A stretch of 64,000 nucleotides of DNA, from assembly GCA_015056865.1 (NCBI GenBank), contig SVFM01000005.1, forward strand, positions 62,001 through 126,000, in the 5' to 3' direction. Position numbers and translations under genes: made by a program. Positions 53,834 to 63,667 of the stretch are shown here, in pieces (positions within the stretch are counted from its first letter, which is position 1; each line of letters begins with the position of its first letter). The notes below the pieces were generated by a model, which saw nothing but the letters and a program-made list of their open reading frames with translations, had not been told where the DNA came from and made no database searches. The stretch is from Lachnospiraceae bacterium (GTDB taxonomy: Bacteria > Bacillota > Clostridia > Lachnospirales > Lachnospiraceae).

Positions 53834-55483
53834 TTATTTCTTTCCTTCTGCCAATTTTAAAGCATCGTCAATATGTGCACAGATATTTTCTTCTCCAACC
53901 TTCTCAATAAAGCCGTTCTTACGCATGATCTTCATGGGCTGTTCATTTACATGAGAAAGAATCAATGTCACCTCTTTTTTCCGGCACTGGGCATACAAAG
54001 ATTCCAGATTCTGCATGGCAGTTGCATCAATGGCTCCTACGCTTCTCATGCGCAGGATCAGACAATTCATACTTTCCTCTACGCCGATCTGCAGAATTTT
54101 ATCCGCCGCACCAAAAAACATAGGTCCGCTGATCTCATACACAAAGGTATTTTCCGGCACCTTTCTAAGCGTAATGCTGTCCGGATCATTTTCATCATCC
54201 ACGTACTTCCAGCTCTTCACTTCTGTCACATCGGTCATCCGCTTCATGAACAATACCAGTGCAAGCACCAGGCCAACTGCGATAGCAACAACCAGATCAA
54301 ATACAATGGTCAGCACAAAAGTAACCACTAGTACCAGAACATCACTCTTGGGCGCACTCTTGCACAGATGCAGGAATTTACGCCACTCAGACATATTGTA
54401 AGCAACCATGAACAGGATTGCTGCAATGGCGGGCATAGGGATCAGTGCCGCATAAGGCATCAGAACAAGCAGGATCAACAAAAGTGTCACTGCATGTACC
54501 ATGCCGGCAATAGGAGTCCTGCCTCCGTTCTTAATATTGGCAGCGGTTCTGGCAATGGCACCGGTTGCAGGGATACCGCCAAAAAGTACAGAGGCAATGT
54601 TACCTGCGCCCTGAGCCACCAATTCCATATTGGAACGATGACGGCTGCCGATCATTCCATCCGCTACTACGCAGGATAGTAAAGATTCAATAGCAGCCAA
54701 CAATGCGATGGTAAAGGCATCCGGTAAAACCTTCTGCACTGTCTCCAGACTAAAAGCGGGCAAGGAAGGTGTGGGCAGTCCACCGGAAATCTCATACAGA
54801 TCTCCTATGGTATTTACCGGAAGCTTGAATACACTTACCAAGCCAATACTCACCAGCACTGCGATCAGTGAAGGGGGAATTCTCTTTAAAAATCCGGGCA
54901 GATAAGGCCAGCCAATCAGTATCACCATACATACCGCTCCCACTGCCAGGGCCCACCAGTTTGTGGTTCCAATAAAGGCAAACACCGCCTCCAACTTCTC
55001 CATGGTTTCTACCAGAGGTTTTTCTGAAACAATACTTAGACCCAGAAAATCCTTGATCTGTCCCACCAGAATGGTCACCGCAATACCGGAGGTAAATCCC
55101 ACAGTAATGGTTGCCGGAATGAATTTGATCAGGCTGCCCAGTCTGAGCACACCCATCAGCACCAGGAAGATGCCTGCCAGTATGGTTGCCGTTATCAGTC
55201 CGTCCATGCCATTTTCAGCTACCACTCCGGCCACGATGGTGGCAAAAGCTGCCGTGGGTCCTGCTATCTGTACCCGGCTGCCACCCAAAAATGAAATCAC
55301 AAATCCAGCAATAATGGCTGTATAAATACCTTTTTCCGGTGTCACGCCGGAAGCCAGAGCCAGTGCAATAGAAAGGGGCAAAGCAATAATTGCCACGATA
55401 ATGCCGGCGATCACATCTTTAACAAACTGCTCTTTTGTGTAGGTTTTCATCACTGAAAACAACTTTGGTTTTAACTTATCCAT
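53834..55483 (-). CDS. SulP-family anion transporter with STAS domain
   Basis: A 549-residue transporter. About 11-14 membrane helices occupy residues 15-420; GVTPEKGIYTAIIAGF near residue 48 and GSRVQIAGPTAAFA near residue 66 are the SulP signature. Residues about 440-545 are the cytoplasmic STAS domain. Relatives carry sulfate or bicarbonate; the ion here is unknown. ATG 55483 follows AGGAG; the longer upstream frame runs into the end of miaB. It is placed between miaB and GDPD. Confidence 0.92.
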   Translation of the reverse strand: MDKLKPKLFSVMKTYTKEQFVKDVIAGIIVAIIALPLSIALALASGVTPEKGIYTAIIAGFVISFLGGSRVQIAGPTAAFATIVAGVVAENGMDGLITATILAGIFLVLMGVLRLGSLIKFIPATITVGFTSGIAVTILVGQIKDFLGLSIVSEKPLVETMEKLEAVFAFIGTTNWWALAVGAVCMVILIGWPYLPGFLKRIPPSLIAVLVSIGLVSVFKLPVNTIGDLYEISGGLPTPSLPAFSLETVQKVLPDAFTIALLAAIESLLSCVVADGMIGSRHRSNMELVAQGAGNIASVLFGGIPATGAIARTAANIKNGGRTPIAGMVHAVTLLLILLVLMPYAALIPMPAIAAILFMVAYNMSEWRKFLHLCKSAPKSDVLVLVVTFVLTIVFDLVVAIAVGLVLALVLFMKRMTDVTEVKSWKYVDDENDPDSITLRKVPENTFVYEISGPMFFGAADKILQIGVEESMNCLILRMRSVGAIDATAMQNLESLYAQCRKKEVTLILSHVNEQPMKIMRKNGFIEKVGEENICAHIDDALKLAEGKK

Positions 55484-55506
55484 TTTCCCACTCCTCATAT
55501 GTGTTT

Positions 55507-56964
55507 TCAGGGCACTTGGTGTCCCATATAATAAAAGCCATAACAATCTTCCAGTTTAACATTTACCAGAGAACCAATCAGGGAAGGATCTCCCGGAAAG
55601 TGAACCAGCGTATTGTTGGACATCCGTCCGGTTAAAAGAGCGGGATCCTGTTCGTTGATCTCCTCTACCAGTACCATGGCATTTTGTCCCTGGAAACGTT
55701 TCACCTGCTGTTTGGCCATATCCTGTACTGCTTTTAAAACCTTGTCAAAACCTTCCTTTACCACTTCCGGAGGTACCTGATCGGGCATAACTGCCGCAGG
55801 CGTTCCTGTGCGGGGCGAATAGATGAAAGTAAAGGCATTATCATATTCCACCTGCTTGATCACATCAATGGTTTCTTCCACATCCGCCATGGTTTCCCCG
55901 GGAAAGCCCACGATAATATCTGTGGTCAGTGAAATGTCCGGTATTTCCTGTTTGATGCGTTTGGCAAGTGCAAGGTACTGCTCCTTGGTATATCTTCGGT
56001 TCATAGCCTGCAGGATCCGTGTGGAACCGGACTGCAGCGGAAGATGCAAATGCCTGCAGATCTTTTTGGAATGTTTCATCACCTGGATCAATTCTTCCGA
56101 CAAGTCCTTGGGATGAGAGGTCATAAAACGGATCCGTTTCAGCCCGTCTATCTTTTCAATCTCCTGCAAAAGCTGGGCAAAGGTCATGGGCTCCTCCAGA
56201 TTCTTTCCGTAGGAATTTACGTTCTGCCCCAGCAGCATGATCTCCACCACACCTTCGGCCACCGCAGACTCTATCTCCCGAATAATATCCTCCGGTTTGC
56301 GGCTTCGCTCCCTGCCGCGCACGTAAGGCACAATGCAATAGCTGCAAAAATTATTACAGCCAAACATAATATTGATACCTGTTTTAAAGGGATATTTTCG
56401 CTCTGAAGGCAGATCCTCCACAATTTTATCTGTATCCTCCCAGATATCTATCACCATACTCTGATTCTCGAATACTGCATTCAGAAGTTCCGCAAATTTA
56501 TAGATGTTATGGGTGCCAAACACCAAATCCACAAATCCATAACTTTCCTTAAGCTTTTCAATCACAGAAGGCTCCTGCATCATACAGCCGCACAGGGCGA
56601 TTTTCATATAGGGATTTTTCTTTTTTCTGTTTTTCAGAGTGCCCAGCCTGCCGTAAAGCCGCTGATTGGCATTTTCTCTGACAGTACATGTGTTAAAGAT
56701 CACAAAATCCGCATGTTCATCCTCTGTAATATCGTATCCGGCCTGTAAAAGAATTCCCACCAATTTTTCAGAGTCCCTGGCGTTCATCTGGCAACCGAAG
56801 GTGGTCACACAGCAAGTAGGTTTTCGCCCCAGACTCTTTGTCAGTTCCCTCACGTGGGCACGTACTTTTGCCATGAAAAAATACTGTCTGTCCGGTTCTG
56901 TCCCAGGCGGCTGACCATGGATATCGATCTCCCGGACAATCTGATCTATCTCATATCTGTTCAT
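55507..56964 (-). CDS. miaB: tRNA methylthiotransferase MiaB
   Basis: A 485-residue MiaB. The UPF0004 domain has TFGCQMNARDSEK near residue 50 with its cluster Cys residues; the radical SAM motif is CNNFCSYCIVPYVRGRE near residue 201; the TRAM domain is at the C-terminus (about 418-482). It adds a methylthio group to i6A37, made by the MiaA encoded at 45-46 kb. The ribosome site is AAAGG at a long spacing. Confidence 0.97.
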   Translation of the reverse strand: MNRYEIDQIVREIDIHGQPPGTEPDRQYFFMAKVRAHVRELTKSLGRKPTCCVTTFGCQMNARDSEKLVGILLQAGYDITEDEHADFVIFNTCTVRENANQRLYGRLGTLKNRKKKNPYMKIALCGCMMQEPSVIEKLKESYGFVDLVFGTHNIYKFAELLNAVFENQSMVIDIWEDTDKIVEDLPSERKYPFKTGINIMFGCNNFCSYCIVPYVRGRERSRKPEDIIREIESAVAEGVVEIMLLGQNVNSYGKNLEEPMTFAQLLQEIEKIDGLKRIRFMTSHPKDLSEELIQVMKHSKKICRHLHLPLQSGSTRILQAMNRRYTKEQYLALAKRIKQEIPDISLTTDIIVGFPGETMADVEETIDVIKQVEYDNAFTFIYSPRTGTPAAVMPDQVPPEVVKEGFDKVLKAVQDMAKQQVKRFQGQNAMVLVEEINEQDPALLTGRMSNNTLVHFPGDPSLIGSLVNVKLEDCYGFYYMGHQVP

Positions 56965-56997
56965 ATTTTATCTTGCCTTTCCAAGCGGGTATCTTTT

Positions 56998-58245
56998 TTA
57001 TTTACGAACCTGGCCTTTACCTTCCACAGTGTATTTGTAAGAGGTCAGCTCCTTAAGTCCCATAGGACCTCTTGCATGCAGTTTCTGTGTACTGATTCCG
57101 ATCTCTGCACCAAAACCAAACTCAAATCCATCCGTAAAACGGGTGGATGCATTCACATACACACAGGCCGCATCCACTTCATTTAAAAAAGTTTCTGCAT
57201 GGGCCGGATTTTCCGTAATAATAGCATCAGAATGTTTGGTGTTATAACGATTGATATGTGCAATGGCTTCCTCTACACTGCCGACAGTCTTCATAGACAC
57301 AATGTAATCCAGGTATTCTCTGCCATAGTCTTCCTCTGTTGCAGGGATACAGTCGCTTAATACACTGCAAACCTGCTCATCTCCGCGCATTTCCACATTT
57401 TTCTCTCTCAGCGCCTTGGCCAAAACAGGCAAAAAAGCATCCTTTACTTTCTCATGGATCACCAGAGATTCACAGGCATTGCAGACACCGATCCGCTGGG
57501 TCTTGGCATTCAAAATAATTTCTGTAGCCATATCCAGATCCGCAGATTCATCCACATAAATGTGACAATTGCCTGTTCCCGTCTCGATCACAGGTATGGT
57601 GCTGTTTTCCACCACAGTACGGATTAGCCCCGCTCCTCCTCTGGGAATCAACACATCCACATAGGCATTCAGTTTCATAAACGCCTGGGTCACTGCCCTG
57701 TCCGTATCGCCAATGATCTGGATCCCATCCGGCGTCACCCCGGCCTCCAAAAGAGCATCCCGTAACACACGGGTGATTTCCAGATTGGAGCAAATCGCAT
57801 CACTGCCTCCCTTTAAGATGACCGCGTTTCCTGTTTTAAAGCAAAGCCCAAAGGCATCAGCGGTCACATTGGGTCTGGACTCATAAATAATACCGATCAC
57901 CCCCAAAGGCACCCGACGTTTTTGTATCTTCAGACCGTTTGGACGTTCAAAACTTTCCAACACTTCCCCCACCGGATCCGGCAAAGCAGCAATCTGACGC
58001 AGCCCCTCTGCCATAGAATGAATGCGCTGTGATGTGAGCCGCAGTCTGTCCAAAAGTCCGGGATGCATACCTGCCTTTTCACCGGCGGTAATATCTTTTG
58101 CATTTTCCTGTAAAATGCGCTCCTGCTCAGCAATCAATCTATCTGCCGCAAGCTCCAGGGCCTTGTTTTTTTCTTCCTCTGTCAGCTTTTGTAACAGATA
58201 TTTGGCTTCCAGGGCTCTCTTACCCATCTGTATCAAATCAGTCAT
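56998..58245 (-). CDS. proA: Gamma-glutamyl phosphate reductase ProA
   Basis: A 415-residue Pro[22 protein letters not shown] near residue 112, the catalytic Cys in [14 protein letters not shown] near residue 252, and [22 protein letters not shown] near residue 366 are diagnostic. It turns glutamyl phosphate into glutamate semialdehyde in proline synthesis. proB is in the same group but separated by two small genes. GGGAG precedes the ATG. Confidence 0.97.
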   Translation of the reverse strand: MTDLIQMGKRALEAKYLLQKLTEEEKNKALELAADRLIAEQERILQENAKDITAGEKAGMHPGLLDRLRLTSQRIHSMAEGLRQIAALPDPVGEVLESFERPNGLKIQKRRVPLGVIGIIYESRPNVTADAFGLCFKTGNAVILKGGSDAICSNLEITRVLRDALLEAGVTPDGIQIIGDTDRAVTQAFMKLNAYVDVLIPRGGAGLIRTVVENSTIPVIETGTGNCHIYVDESADLDMATEIILNAKTQRIGVCNACESLVIHEKVKDAFLPVLAKALREKNVEMRGDEQVCSVLSDCIPATEEDYGREYLDYIVSMKTVGSVEEAIAHINRYNTKHSDAIITENPAHAETFLNEVDAACVYVNASTRFTDGFEFGFGAEIGISTQKLHARGPMGLKELTSYKYTVEGKGQVRK

Positions 58246-58297
58246 TCTAATCTCCCTATCCTTTCCTTCTTCAGAATTTCGCCGATCAGCTCCACGC

Positions 58298-58846
58298 TTA
58301 AAAGCAGATCACCTGTCCGGGTCGAATATCCCACTCCTTCGCCGGGATATGATCCACCATCTGACACTGATATCCGATAGCTATGGTGCGCATCCATGCC
58401 TTATCCTGCAAATACCGATCATAATAGCCTCCCCCATAACCTATGCGATTGCGGCTGTGATCAAATGCCACTCCCGGCATGATCATCAAAGTTCTGTCTG
58501 CCAGCTGCTCTGATGCAGGATAAACCCCGGTATCTCCCATAGGTTCACGAATCCCACGATATCCTTCTTTCAGGTCATCAGACCTATCTATCTGATAAAA
58601 TGTTATGTTCTTATCTTCCACTTTGGGTAGATAGACCTTTTTACCGCTTCTGAGTGCCTCCTCAAGAAGGAGATCTGTGCTGATCTCGCTGCCATAGCTT
58701 GCAAAAAGAAGCAAATATTCTGCTCCATAATACCACTGATGTCCCAATATCTTTTCTGTCACCAGAATATCGCCGCGCCCGCGCTCCTGCACGGACAACT
58801 GATCACGCAGCGTCAGGATCTGTCTGCGAAGTGTACACTTATCCAA
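58298..58846 (-). CDS. 5-formyltetrahydrofolate cyclo-ligase
   Basis: A 182-residue enzyme of the 5-FTHF cyclo-ligase family. It begins with [15 protein letters not shown] and has GKKVYLPKV near residue 69, [26 protein letters not shown] near residue 122 (substrate loop), the main signature. It converts 5-formyl-THF to methenyl-THF with ATP. The start is TTG 58846, nine bases after GGCGG; no ATG fits. It is placed between proA and DUF896. Confidence 0.9.
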   Translation of the reverse strand: MDKCTLRRQILTLRDQLSVQERGRGDILVTEKILGHQWYYGAEYLLLFASYGSEISTDLLLEEALRSGKKVYLPKVEDKNITFYQIDRSDDLKEGYRGIREPMGDTGVYPASEQLADRTLMIMPGVAFDHSRNRIGYGGGYYDRYLQDKAWMRTIAIGYQCQMVDHIPAKEWDIRPGQVICF

Positions 58847-58864
58847 AGGTCTTGTCCGCCTTTC

Positions 58865-59083
58865 TTACTTGGTGCGGCCGAATTTCTCGCCCAAATTTTC
58901 AATGCTTCCGTCGGCATTTTTGATATCAATATTATTCAGCTGACCCCGAAGATTGGCTCTGACATTTTCAATATACTCTTTGCGAAGGGCTGCCTGTTCT
59001 GCTTTTTCTTCCTCCGTCAGTCCTTCCTGTTTTGATTTGTGATATAAAGCATTGATCCTTGCTATTTTCTGCTCCAAATTCAT
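58865..59083 (-). CDS. DUF896 protein (YnzC-like)
   Basis: A 72-residue soluble protein that is almost one DUF896 domain: KIARINALYHKSKQEGLTEEEKAEQAALRKEYI is the two-helix hairpin pattern (given by position, residues 6-38). YnzC of Bacillus is SOS-linked in that organism, but no LexA box was seen here. GAGGAAAAGA precedes the ATG. It lies between proB and the cyclo-ligase. Confidence 0.92.
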   Translation of the reverse strand: MNLEQKIARINALYHKSKQEGLTEEEKAEQAALRKEYIENVRANLRGQLNNIDIKNADGSIENLGEKFGRTK

Positions 59084-59095
59084 TTCTTTTCCTCA

Positions 59096-59980
59096 CTACT
59101 TGTGCAAGTTGTTTACAAAGTCAACCAGTTCAAAGGCCTCATCCTTATGCGCCATAAACAAAGTACCCTCATTCTCTCCTGAGATCAACCTGTGCAGTAT
59201 CCCCACATCCCTGCTGTTTGCAATGATCATGTCGGTGCCGGAACAAGTGGCTATTTTGGCAGCGACCATCTTGGTATTCATACCGCCGGTACCCACATTA
59301 CTGCCTGTGCTGGCTTTGCCCATATTCATGTATTCCTCGGTCAGGGTCTCCACCACTTCGATAAACTTTGCATCCGGATTTTTGCGGGGATCATCAGTAT
59401 ACAGACCATCAATGTCTGACAGCAGGATCAACAGATCCGCATCCACCAAAGCCGCCACGATTGCTGACAGGGTGTCATTATCACCGATCAGGGTATCGTT
59501 TTCCCCCACATGGATCTCATAGGTGGCTATGGTATCGTTTTCATTTACAACAGGAATGATACCCATTTCCAGAAGTTTTGAAAATGTGTTGTGTGCATTG
59601 AAACGATTGTGATCATCCACAATGGTATTTTTGGTCATCAATATCTGTGCGGCAATCTGATTGTACTCCGCAAAGAGCTTCTGATAGGTCATCATCAGGA
59701 TTGCCTGTCCCACAGCGGCGCAGGCCTGCTTGAAAGCCAAAGGATTGTCCCCCTGCAGATCCTTTCCGGCGACGCCTACAGCCTTCTTTCCTGCCGCAAT
59801 GGCGCCGGAAGTCACCAAAACCACATCCTTCCCTTGGTTTCTGATATCACAAAGCTGGCGCACCAACTTCTCCAGCTTAATATAATCCAGGTCTCCTGTC
59901 TCAGGGTGCTGGAGGGAAGAAGAACCGATCTTGACTACGATCCTCTGTTTATTTTTCATTGCTTCACGATAATCTTTCAT
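59096..59980 (-). CDS. proB: Glutamate 5-kinase ProB
   Basis: A 294-residue glutamate 5-kinase, close to the size of ProB without a PUA domain. VVKIGSSSLQH near residue 15, LVTSGAIAAGKKAVG near residue 54, and NENDTIATYEIHVGENDTL near residue 139 (active site) are typical; GTGGMNTKMVAAKIA follows near residue 214. It phosphorylates glutamate in proline synthesis. ATG 59980 follows GGGGAGG. The missing PUA domain is a true difference from E. coli ProB. Confidence 0.95.
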   Translation of the reverse strand: MKDYREAMKNKQRIVVKIGSSSLQHPETGDLDYIKLEKLVRQLCDIRNQGKDVVLVTSGAIAAGKKAVGVAGKDLQGDNPLAFKQACAAVGQAILMMTYQKLFAEYNQIAAQILMTKNTIVDDHNRFNAHNTFSKLLEMGIIPVVNENDTIATYEIHVGENDTLIGDNDTLSAIVAALVDADLLILLSDIDGLYTDDPRKNPDAKFIEVVETLTEEYMNMGKASTGSNVGTGGMNTKMVAAKIATCSGTDMIIANSRDVGILHRLISGENEGTLFMAHKDEAFELVDFVNNLHK

Positions 59981-60034
59981 ATGTAAACCTCCCCGGGCAA
60001 TCTCATACCATTCTACTTGATTGCAAATCATTCG

Positions 60035-61660
60035 TCAATCCCGGAATGCACAATACTGGCCCGCAATCTTTTCAGCAATATAGATTCCGTCCATAGCAGC
60101 CGAAGTGATCCCTCCGGCGTATCCAGCCCCTTCACCGCAGGGGTACAATCCCCTGAAGGATGACTGTCCTGTTTGATCTCTGACAATCCTTACCGGGGAA
60201 GAGGTTCTGCTCTCCACACCTGCCAAAAGGGTTTCCGGTGCATTAAATCCCGGTAAGATACTCCCAAACTGTTCCATGCCTTCCACAAAAGCCAGGTTGC
60301 AGGCCTGGGGAAGAATTTGGGTAAGATCTGCAAAAGTCCATTCTCCTTTGATACAGGGTTCATAGCCACCCTGTTCATCCATAGTGGCCTCCTTTTCCCC
60401 GGAAACAGCAGCCTGAAAGCTACCGTAAGTCTGTACAGGCACCTTTCCCTTCCCCGCTTGATAAGCATGCTCTTCTAATCTGCGCTGAAAGGCAATACCG
60501 GCCAAAGGATGATCACTCTCAAAATCTTCCGGTGTCACTGAAACAATAATGGCACTGTTTGCATTCTTTCCATCTCTGCCGGAGTAACTCATGCCGTTTA
60601 CAGCCAGTCGTCCAGACTCCGAGGAGGCATTGACCACATATCCTCCCGGACACATGCAGAAGGAATAGACGCCCCGGCCCAAAGAGGTCTGGGCTGTTAA
60701 TTTATAGGACGCAGCAGGAAGTTTAGCTCCGCCGTCTATCTTATCCATATCTCCATACTGGGTTTTATCAATCATGGCTTGAGGATGCTCCACACGCAGA
60801 CCAACTGCAAAAGATTTAGCCTCCATCGGAATCTTTCTGGAATCAAGCATGGCAAAGGTATCTCTGGCACTGTGTCCCATGGCCAGCACCAGCTGTTCAC
60901 AGGGCATGATTTCGCCGTGGTTGATCTGAACATGAGTTAATCGTCCCTGTTCAATGATCAGATCAGTCAGTTCATTGGAAAAATGAACTTCTCCTCCCCA
61001 CTCTATGATGCGTCTTCGCATCTCTTTTACCACACTGCGCAAAATATCCGTGCCGATATGAGGCTTGTTCTCGTATAATATTTCCTTTGGAGCGCCGCAT
61101 TCATGGAAGATCTCTAATACTTTTCTGCCTTTTCCATCCTTATCTTTGATCAAAGTATTTAACTTTCCATCGGAAAAGGTACCTGCACCACCCTCCCCGA
61201 ATTGTACGTTGGACTGGGGATCCAGTTTCCCTGTTTGCCAGAATCTTTCCACGTCCACCTGTCTGGCGTCAACATCCTTACCGCGCTCTAATAAGATAGG
61301 ACGATATCCATGTTTTGCCAAAAAATACCCGCAAAAAAGCCCGGCAGGTCCCGTTCCCACGATGACCGGCCGATGCTGCAGAGGCTCTTTTCCCACTGCC
61401 GGAAATACATATTCTATGGTTTCTGCCAAAGTAACCTGGGGTTGATTTGCACGTTTTACTAATTTCGCCTCCTGGGCAGCCTCTATCTCTACCACGTAAC
61501 TGTACCAAATGTCAGGCTTTTTCCTGGCATCGATAGACTGCTTTACAATGCGCAGCTGTAAAATATCTTCCACCTTAATCTTTAAAAGTTTTGCCGCCTT
61601 TTCATACAGCATCCTTTCCTCTGTCCCCGGCCGCAATTTGATCTGACTGATCCGTATCAT
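60035..61660 (-). CDS. FAD-dependent oxidoreductase (uncharacterised)
   Basis: A 541-residue flavoprotein. The Rossmann FAD motif is VIVGTGPAGLFCGYFLAKHG near residue 97; a GEGGAGTFSDGKLNT block near residue 150 and a CSMGPGGYV-like CMCPGGYVVNAS near residue 333 are typical of this family. The N-terminal 80 residues are an extra domain. No substrate is known to me. ATG 61660 overlaps the upstream stop (ATGA), and AAAGGA precedes it. Two flavoproteins are therefore coupled. Confidence 0.85.
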   Translation of the reverse strand: MIRISQIKLRPGTEERMLYEKAAKLLKIKVEDILQLRIVKQSIDARKKPDIWYSYVVEIEAAQEAKLVKRANQPQVTLAETIEYVFPAVGKEPLQHRPVIVGTGPAGLFCGYFLAKHGYRPILLERGKDVDARQVDVERFWQTGKLDPQSNVQFGEGGAGTFSDGKLNTLIKDKDGKGRKVLEIFHECGAPKEILYENKPHIGTDILRSVVKEMRRRIIEWGGEVHFSNELTDLIIEQGRLTHVQINHGEIMPCEQLVLAMGHSARDTFAMLDSRKIPMEAKSFAVGLRVEHPQAMIDKTQYGDMDKIDGGAKLPAASYKLTAQTSLGRGVYSFCMCPGGYVVNASSESGRLAVNGMSYSGRDGKNANSAIIVSVTPEDFESDHPLAGIAFQRRLEEHAYQAGKGKVPVQTYGSFQAAVSGEKEATMDEQGGYEPCIKGEWTFADLTQILPQACNLAFVEGMEQFGSILPGFNAPETLLAGVESRTSSPVRIVRDQTGQSSFRGLYPCGEGAGYAGGITSAAMDGIYIAEKIAGQYCAFRD

Positions 61661-62898
61661 GCTTTCTTTCCTTTCGCGACATTTTTTCCTGCCATGTAAC
61701 CACTGCTCCAAGCCCACTGTAAATTATAGCCGCCACACTTTCCATCAATGTCCAAAATCTCTCCTGCAAAATAAACTCCAGGCATTTTCCGGGACTCAAG
61801 CTCCCGTGTTACCTCGGAAAAAGGCACACCCCCGGCAGTAACCTGAGCGTTTTCGAAAGAACCTGCAGCCTCCACGCTAAGATGCCACTGCTTACAAAGC
61901 AAAAGAAGTTTTTCCAGACTTTTTTTCTCCGTCTGACTGACCCTCTGATTTGACTTTAGGTTTATCTGTTTCATAAAATATAGAGCCAGTTTTTTGTGGA
62001 TCATTCCCAAAAGAAACTCTTCCAACGTCCGATGGAAAAAATCTTGTAAACGCTTTTGCATCAGCTGCCGAAATTGTTCCTCTGAATACTCCGGCATCAG
62101 ATCAATCTTTACAGCTACAGCCTTCTTGTTCTTAAGCCCATAGGCCGCCATGCGGCTAAGCTGAAACACCACGATTCCGGATACGCCTACATCAGTCAGC
62201 TGTAGTTCTCCTTGCTCCTGTGCTACCACCTGTCCGTCTATCAATAACGTCACACAGGCTTTTGCTCTGACTCCTGAAATAGCCTTAAAATCTTTCTGCT
62301 TACAACGAAGCTGTACAAGTGCCGGCACTGTGGGAACAATGGAGTGTCCCAGCTGCTTTGCCAACGTATATCCATTCCCATCGGATCCGGTCCCCGGCGC
62401 AGCGCATCCGCCGCAGGCCAGGATCACACTGTGACAGGAAAAATGATCATTTTGTGTATGTACTGTCAGTGCCTGTTCACGAGATTTTCCACCTGATATT
62501 TTCAAAACCTTTTGATGGGTTTTCACTTCCACGCCCAGCTTGTCCAACTCCAAACGAAGCAGATCAAGCACCGTAGATGCCTGCTCACTGGCCGGGTAAA
62601 GATATCCGTTTTTCTCTCGGATGAGCATGCCAAGAGAAGCAAAAAAGTCTTCTGCCTCTTCCACACCGAAAGTATTTAGTATGTTTTCTGCTGTGCTTAA
62701 ATCTTCTCCATAATAATGAACTATCCCCATGTCACGATTGGAAAAATTACATTTCCCGTTGCCGGTAGCCAAAATCTTTTTCCCTACCCGGTCATTCCTC
62801 TCCAATAGGACTACCTGACAGCCTTCCCTGGCTGCGGCAATGGCTGCGGTCATACCGGCCGCTCCGCCGCCAACCACAAGAATCCTTCTTTGACTCAT
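61657..62898 (-). CDS. HI0933/YhiN-family FAD-binding oxidoreductase
   Basis: A 413-residue flavoprotein. VVGGGAAGMTAAIAAAREG (residues 7-25) is the FAD site; RVGKKILATGNGKCNFSNRD near residue 42 and LACGGCAAPGTGSDGNGYTLAKQLGH near residue 159 are the HI0933 family blocks, with GGVPFSEV near residue 366 and YFAGEILDIDGKCGGYNLQWAWSSG near the end. Annotated members are called aminoacetone oxidases without firm proof. AAAGGATAAG precedes the ATG. Confidence 0.9.
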   Translation of the reverse strand: MSQRRILVVGGGAAGMTAAIAAAREGCQVVLLERNDRVGKKILATGNGKCNFSNRDMGIVHYYGEDLSTAENILNTFGVEEAEDFFASLGMLIREKNGYLYPASEQASTVLDLLRLELDKLGVEVKTHQKVLKISGGKSREQALTVHTQNDHFSCHSVILACGGCAAPGTGSDGNGYTLAKQLGHSIVPTVPALVQLRCKQKDFKAISGVRAKACVTLLIDGQVVAQEQGELQLTDVGVSGIVVFQLSRMAAYGLKNKKAVAVKIDLMPEYSEEQFRQLMQKRLQDFFHRTLEEFLLGMIHKKLALYFMKQINLKSNQRVSQTEKKSLEKLLLLCKQWHLSVEAAGSFENAQVTAGGVPFSEVTRELESRKMPGVYFAGEILDIDGKCGGYNLQWAWSSGYMAGKNVAKGKKA

Positions 62899-62919
62899 AT
62901 ACTACTTATCCTTTCCTCT

Positions 62920-63600
62920 TTAGCTGGAGTAAGACTCCAGGAAATTGTAAAGTTCCTGTTCATCCTCGATCAACAGATAACCTATGATCTGTTGCTGCAG
63001 CGATTCCGGTAGCGTATCCAGCAAAATATCCGTGGTCAGATACACGGTCTTTTTATCCTCCAGATATACTATCACATAATTATTTTCCACGCACAAATAA
63101 AAAGTATCCGAGGGCTCCACATAGGCATAATGCATTTCTACAATTACCCGTTCTCTGGAAAAAGCAACCACCTCAAGCCCTACAAATCCCCGCTCCAACT
63201 CCTGCAGTGGCGGCGAGATCTCATAGTCTTCCATGGTATCCACAAAGGTCTCCCGGTTCATCCCCAAATACCGTTGTGGAACATCCCATACCGTCTCTAC
63301 CGCAGTTCCCTTCCTCACATCTACCTCCCGCAGTATATACTCGGTATCAGCAGTCAGCACATCCGCCTTCTTGGAAGTTTCTACTGCAGGTGTCTTGTCA
63401 GGTTGCAAAAACTTATCAAGACCGGATTCTTTTAAGTGGCCTTCCATAGAAGAGTCCGTATTCCCCTGCCACTGATTCTCCTGCACAACCTTGTCACCCG
63501 GATAAAAAAACTGGTATGCAGAAACACCGGTATAGATACCCAGGCCAAACATGAGTACCGGATAAACAAAAAATAAACTAATACCTTTTACAAACTTCAT
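62920..63600 (-). CDS. Membrane-anchored protein with BofC-like C-terminus
   Basis: A 226-residue protein with one N-terminal helix (ISLFFVYPVLMFGLGIY, residues 7-23) and an outside domain. The C-terminal 70 residues (VVAFSRERVIVEMHY, then YLCVENNYVIVYLEDK, VYLTTDILLDTLPESLQQQI and ELYNFLESY) resemble the BofC C-terminal domain. BofC regulates a SpoIVB-dependent signal in Bacillus spores; that role here is inferred. AAGGAG is 12 bases before ATG 63600. Confidence 0.65.
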   Translation of the reverse strand: MKFVKGISLFFVYPVLMFGLGIYTGVSAYQFFYPGDKVVQENQWQGNTDSSMEGHLKESGLDKFLQPDKTPAVETSKKADVLTADTEYILREVDVRKGTAVETVWDVPQRYLGMNRETFVDTMEDYEISPPLQELERGFVGLEVVAFSRERVIVEMHYAYVEPSDTFYLCVENNYVIVYLEDKKTVYLTTDILLDTLPESLQQQIIGYLLIEDEQELYNFLESYSS

Positions 63601-63667
63601 AACTGCTTCTTACTCCTTTGTAAACAGTATCAGCTTATTTGGGGAAAATATACAACTGTTAATTCTG